DNA of 64,000 nt, taken from contig CP012158.1 in the NCBI GenBank assembly GCA_001189275.1, forward strand, positions 310,001 through 374,000. Reading direction: 5' to 3'. Numbering within the stretch: the stretch's first letter is position 1; each line of letters begins with the position of its first letter. Of the stretch, positions 60,678-64,000 are shown piece after piece. Below the pieces are notes generated by a model, which searched no databases, was not told where the DNA came from, and worked only from the letters and a program-made list of their open reading frames with translations. This DNA is from Pyrobaculum sp. WP30. Its GTDB lineage: Archaea; Thermoproteota; Thermoprotei; Thermoproteales; Thermoproteaceae. A program made the position numbers and the translations under genes.

Positions 60678-60918
60678 ATCTAAACATAGTAGGAATGGTG
60701 GCAATAAAAATAGTTGTGGAAAACATCGGAGCGAGAAACCACGTAGCGACGCCTACAGGTGCGGCGATGCCCACAATGAGCGCCAGGCGCGGCCTCCTGG
60801 GCCTTCCCCGCGGCTCTAAAACCACGTAGCTGCCTTCAAGCTTCAACTCGACTTCGGACCCCAGCAGAACGTACTGCGTCGCCTCCTGTAGGTATATGAA
60901 TGCAACAGGGCCAGCCAC
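60664..60918 (-). CDS. Small membrane protein of the ABC module
   Basis: 84 residues from GTG 60918. A soluble head (FIYLQEATQYVLLGSEVELK then LEGSYVVLEPRGRPRR) precedes one or two helices (LALIVGIAAPVGVATWFLAP, TTIFIATIPTMF). It overlaps the ATPase start by 14 nt. Unknown family; the tight packing suggests a functional unit. Confidence 0.5.
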   Translation of the reverse strand: MAGPVAFIYLQEATQYVLLGSEVELKLEGSYVVLEPRGRPRRPRLALIVGIAAPVGVATWFLAPMFSTTIFIATIPTMFRYVGD

Positions 60919-61050
60919 GTTTCAACAGCCAACTTGCAGTAGAATGGACATTTCGTCACGCCGCACGTAAACAACACGACGGGCCCCAACGCCATTATAT
61001 CTTAGATAAGGCGCTTCTCAGCAACAGCCGAGTGAGAGTGGATTGATGTT

Positions 61051-62061
61051 CTACTGGGAGGTACTGAGTAGATGGCGGATTCTCTCTGCGAGCCAGGGGA
61101 GCGCCGGGAGTAGGGCCGCCGCGGCGAGCGCCCAAGGCAATCTGTAGAGGTAGCCTATCACAAATAGGCCGACCAACAGGAGGACCGCGTCTTCGTTTTT
61201 GAAGAGGTTGAACTTGAAGGACCACAACAGGTCGGTTAGAAGGACGAGTAACGTCACGTGGCTCAAGCCGTCGCACGTGGCGAAGAGACAGACCGGCGAG
61301 GTGACCGCCAGGAGCCAGGCAAGCGTGAGCAGAGGCTTGGCGGAGAGGCGCCGGCGGAGAAAGTGGTAAACGCGGAGGTAGCTGTCCAGATATGTGTCCA
61401 GAGCCGCGCCCAGCGCAACGCCGTAAGACGCCGCAAGAAACACCGACACCGCCAGAAGATGTGTTGCCGCTAGAAGCCCCGTGTTGTGTAGGGCCATGGT
61501 GGCCAGGCCCCGTATCTCCACGTTGGGCACCCCACTGAGCGCGAGATACGCGAATAGGAAAGAGGCGGCCAGGAGGGCCTTGAGGGCTGGGTGCAAGGTG
61601 GAAATCTTTAGGTCTCCCCTCCCCATAGTTGCGACGGGCCTGGACCGGGCAAGCACCTCAAACACCGCCACGGCCGTGGCAGACCCAGGCGAGAGGACGG
61701 CCAGGGCCGCTACTCCGGGCAGAAACAAGTCGAGTCTCCTGCGCAAAGCCGCCAGCAACGGCGCGAGCAGAACCAGCGGCGTATACCACGCCGCGGCGGC
61801 CAGCGCCAGCGACGTAGAGACGTACACCGACATAGCCACGGCCAGACGGCCTCTCACCGCCAGCAACGACGGCATGGGCTGGCCTATGTCCCTCTCCACG
61901 TACACAGACAGCAGATAAACCATAAAAAACACGGCGAAATCTGGAGGCTGAATCTGCCACGCCGCCATGGCAAAGAGATTAAATAGGACGAGACCCAGTA
62001 AAATAATGAAATATGCGTCTGTCAAAAAATATTTTACATTGTATATGATGAAAGAATGCAT
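61051..62061 (-). CDS. Polytopic membrane protein, putative permease of the ABC module
   Basis: 336 residues and about ten helices, for example AYFIILLGLVLFNLFAMAAW, LALAAAAWYTPLVLLAPLLA, HNTGLLAATHLLAVSVFLAA, plus a short C-terminal soluble end. It starts 10 nt after the Cys-tailed gene. The architecture fits an ABC-2-like permease, but no specific signature is seen. The beginning is AT-rich, unlike the rest. Confidence 0.65.
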   Translation of the reverse strand: MHSFIIYNVKYFLTDAYFIILLGLVLFNLFAMAAWQIQPPDFAVFFMVYLLSVYVERDIGQPMPSLLAVRGRLAVAMSVYVSTSLALAAAAWYTPLVLLAPLLAALRRRLDLFLPGVAALAVLSPGSATAVAVFEVLARSRPVATMGRGDLKISTLHPALKALLAASFLFAYLALSGVPNVEIRGLATMALHNTGLLAATHLLAVSVFLAASYGVALGAALDTYLDSYLRVYHFLRRRLSAKPLLTLAWLLAVTSPVCLFATCDGLSHVTLLVLLTDLLWSFKFNLFKNEDAVLLLVGLFVIGYLYRLPWALAAAALLPALPWLAERIRHLLSTSQ

Positions 62062-62071
62062 AAAATTTATA

Positions 62072-62476
62072 TTAGGGCTGGCATGTACACATTACCGTAG
62101 CGTATAACAAGCCAACACTAGCACCACAAGATGCTACAGGGTAAGTACTACATAGCGTCGTCTTACTGTAGTAACAGGTGTTAATGTGTGTAAGAAACGT
62201 AGCCAGCACGACTACGGCTATAGCCATAACCACCAATGTACCGTAGTGTTTTCTCGGCGTCGCTAGGGCTGTGGCAAATCCGGCCGCCATGGCTGCTACA
62301 ATTAGCAGAGGCCCGGGATATACGGTGGAAGCGACGCCGGAAGGCACAACCGTAACCAGTGGGTAACCTACACGCGCGGCAAATGGAGCGGCAACGACTA
62401 CAAACAGCTGAAGGAACAACACGCTAAATAGCGCGCCATACATCAACCGATTAATATTTCGAATCTTAGAAGTCAC
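62072..62476 (-). CDS. Small membrane protein with Cys-rich C-terminus
   Basis: 134 residues from GTG 62476, with tacttaag about 26 nt upstream. Three to four helices (GALFSVLFLQLFVVVAAPFA, LLIVAAMAAGFATALA, TLVVMAIAVVVLATFL) are followed by a tail with six Cys (NTCYYSKTTLCSTYPVASCG, MCTCQP). The Cys spacing suggests disulfides or a metal site outside the cell. It is the first gene of the leftward ABC module. Confidence 0.6.
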   Translation of the reverse strand: MTSKIRNINRLMYGALFSVLFLQLFVVVAAPFAARVGYPLVTVVPSGVASTVYPGPLLIVAAMAAGFATALATPRKHYGTLVVMAIAVVVLATFLTHINTCYYSKTTLCSTYPVASCGASVGLLYATVMCTCQP

Positions 62477-62864
62477 GGCCCGTTTTTTCCAGCCTCTTAA
62501 GTATTTTCTTCGTTGTGCTTCTGCGCTTTCTTGATGCAGAGTTTTGCCTTTTTGTCGTAATTACTGGCGTTAAGCACCTCCGGGGACGCCGCGCGGAGCC
62601 CGCCGGCGGCCGCGGCTAGCAAGCCGTCCTCTGGGGGGATTGCGAAACCGCTGAAGCACATATAGAATCTCCAGGCGGCGGCGTGGCGAAGAACCTGTCT
62701 CTACAGCGTAGTTGCCAGCCGGCGGGTAGTAGGCGACGCGGAGCTAAACGCACCGAGCGAGCTGGAGTACGTCCTCTAGACGAGTATGCAACCAGGAGGG
62801 ACCCGCATAGAGACTAGATGCAGGCGCCAAAATATAGGCGGTCAGAGATTCGCGTATTCCCCCT
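62477..62864. repeat. Right inverted-repeat arm outside the coiled-coil gene, decayed
   Basis: From about 62,660 the plus strand matches the complement of 58,140-58,330: gtagttgccagccggcggg, aggcgacgcggagctaaac, and the end near tcaaggagtcgat. It holds a decayed copy of the convergent gene there. 62,477-62,660 shows nothing. Confidence 0.5.
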
Positions 62865-63422
62865 TCAAGGAGTCGATTGCCGCGTTTTGACGAGCTCTAG
62901 CAGTAGCTTCTGGATCTCCAGGAGAGTAGTCTGGAGAGCGTCAATCCTCTTGGCCAAATCATCCATCCTCTTAGCCAAGTCGTCAATCCGTTTATTCGTT
63001 TCGTCTATTCTTTTGTTTGTCTCGTCGATTCTGGCGGAGAGGCTCCTCGCCAAGTCGTCAATCCTTTTGTTGGTCTCGTCTATCCGCGCAGATAGGCTTC
63101 TATTTATCTCGTCTAATCGCCTGTTTGTCTCGTCTATCCGCGCCGAGAGTGTGTTGGCGATGTCGTCTATGCGTTGGTTTGTCTGGTCTATCCTTGCCGA
63201 GAGTGTTTTGACGATTTCGTCTATCCTCTTGTTTGTTTCGTCGATTCTGTGGTCTAGTCTTGCTATGTCGGTTCTTATTTCTTTCAAGTCGCTTACGATA
63301 GTGCCGAGGTAGAGGATGAGGATGTCTTCGGTGGATAGCTTCTTACCCTCCCGGATTTTGCTCAAGACGTGTTCAACCGCCATCTTAACCGCGTCGTAAG
63401 CAATGCTGGAGGCATCAGCCAC
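62865..63422 (-). CDS. Coiled-coil repeat protein, copy 2 (inverted)
   Basis: 185 residues from GTG 63422, 25 nt after the same gtttttatag box. Head (first about 60 residues) and tail match copy 1 nearly base for base, while the repeat region differs in number and order of units (RIDEIVKTLSA, RLDEINRSLSA, RIDDLARSLSA). This is what unequal recombination or slippage within heptad repeats would give. Confidence 0.75.
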   Translation of the reverse strand: MADASSIAYDAVKMAVEHVLSKIREGKKLSTEDILILYLGTIVSDLKEIRTDIARLDHRIDETNKRIDEIVKTLSARIDQTNQRIDDIANTLSARIDETNRRLDEINRSLSARIDETNKRIDDLARSLSARIDETNKRIDETNKRIDDLAKRMDDLAKRIDALQTTLLEIQKLLLELVKTRQSTP

Positions 63423-63639
63423 GAGACCACCTCCAGTCAACTATAAAAACGTTGTGCATAACAGCCGCTCGGACCGGGGGGATTGAAATTTTTTAGTAGC
63501 TGTAAAGTAAGCAAAACGTTTCGTGTATATTGCCAAGACCGCTACGTGTTAACTGTTGTGACTGTTCATACCTGACCTGATAGACCGTGGATTACGATCA
63601 GCGAACTCGGCAGTCGTCATCTTCTGCCTAGAACCGACT

Positions 63640-63860
63640 CAGCACTGCCGAGGGTGCCTGCCAACATCAGCGGCAACGAAGGCCGTCTTACGCCCAAACT
63701 GGTCGCCGATTTTTCCAAAGACTATGGCGCCCAGAGGTCTGAGCAAGAAATCTACAGCCAAGGCGGCAAAAGAGGTCGGCAACGACGCGATAGGTTCTGC
63801 GGAGGAGAAGAGGACTGGCAACCGCGCCCGCCAAGCGCATACGTATAGAAATCAAGCCGC
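63640..63860 (-). pseudogene. MFS transporter fragment
   Basis: Minus-strand pieces LDFYTYAL and VLFSSAEPIASLPTSFAALA, then FLLRPLGAIVFGKIGDQFGR and KTAFVAADVG, in two frames, match the TM1-TM3 region of MHS-type transporters, including the GDxxGRK loop. The sequence then breaks off. It resembles the first gene of the window but is not the same. 63,423-63,639 and 63,861-64,000 hold nothing I can support. Confidence 0.6.
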
Positions 63861-64000
63861 TCGAGGAAGGCGCCGCTTCATGCGACTGTTGCATGTCTGA
63901 CATGGTCTTAGCCACGGTCTCTACAGCCGCCTAGGTCTGTGCGCAGTACACATCCCCACTAAGCCGTGGATGTGGCTATGGAGAGATCGATTACATGCGG

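Noticed and set aside
57594-63440. Coiled-coil gene repeats as a tandem-repeat or CRISPR-like array
   Set aside because: The repetition is at heptad-codon level inside an open reading frame, without fixed repeats and unique spacers.

Overview
The window looks like chromosomal DNA of a hyperthermophilic crenarchaeon of the Thermoproteales, most likely Pyrobaculum or a close relative (inference from family content and style). Genes are GC-rich and tightly overlapped. Single genes and operon heads usually carry a TATA-like box about 21-27 nt before an ATG or GTG start, so most mRNAs should be leaderless; I used this to choose many starts. I saw no tRNA, rRNA, CRISPR array or transposase.

Layout. 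1-10.7 kb: an MFS transporter, then cobalamin genes (cobD decarboxylase, cbtB-cbtA cobalt uptake, cbiG, cobS, cbiB, cbiE, cobT), interrupted by an AAA ATPase, a small unknown gene, a nuclease-like DUF3782 protein and decayed DNA. 11-12.8 kb: an AbrB/PIN toxin-antitoxin pair and a second DUF3782 protein. 13.3-25.5 kb: a defence-type island with a broken DUF3883 protein, a GP88-like protein, an McrBC system with an EVE-like N-domain, a decayed restriction endonuclease, a large AT-rich membrane protein, a Panacea-like protein next to a nuclease-like protein, a decayed SF1 helicase, and a second, inverted McrBC pair whose McrB lacks the N-domain and begins at the broken end of a permease pseudogene. 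25.5-29 kb: tandem permease paralogues, one intact, and debris.

29.4-31 kb: sulfide:quinone oxidoreductase with a DUF1641 partner. 32 kb: hemD. 33.8-34.6 kb: a VapBC pair. 34.7-40.8 kb: the main cbi operon on the minus strand (cbiX-cbiC fusion, cbiH, cbiD, cbiT, cbiL, cbiF, a DUF71 PP-loop protein and an asparagine-synthetase-like protein with a zinc ribbon). With the first cluster this covers most of anaerobic corrin ring synthesis and nucleotide-loop assembly; cbiJ, cbiA, cbiP and the adenosyltransferase are not in the window. 41.6-42.2 kb: another VapBC with a frameshifted toxin.

42.6-53.9 kb: an organophosphate/phosphate locus with a type I phosphodiesterase, a metallo-beta-lactamase enzyme, two Tat-exported binding proteins, a degenerate GDPD protein, an UgpABC-like ABC transporter (ATPase and two permeases), and an AbrB-PhoU regulator. 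Six promoters here share a CATATG-type element at exactly the same distance (centre 37.5 nt) from the start codon and lack a good TATA box. I interpret this as a previously undescribed Pho-box-like regulon and as the most interesting signal in the window.

54.3-55.6 kb: three overlapping small genes, two of them membrane proteins. 55.6-64 kb: decayed DNA around two inverted copies of a coiled-coil gene (57.6 and 63.4 kb) that flank a compact ABC-transporter module with a Cys-tailed small membrane protein; the window ends in an MFS pseudogene fragment. Decayed genes are common throughout, as expected for a plastic accessory region.
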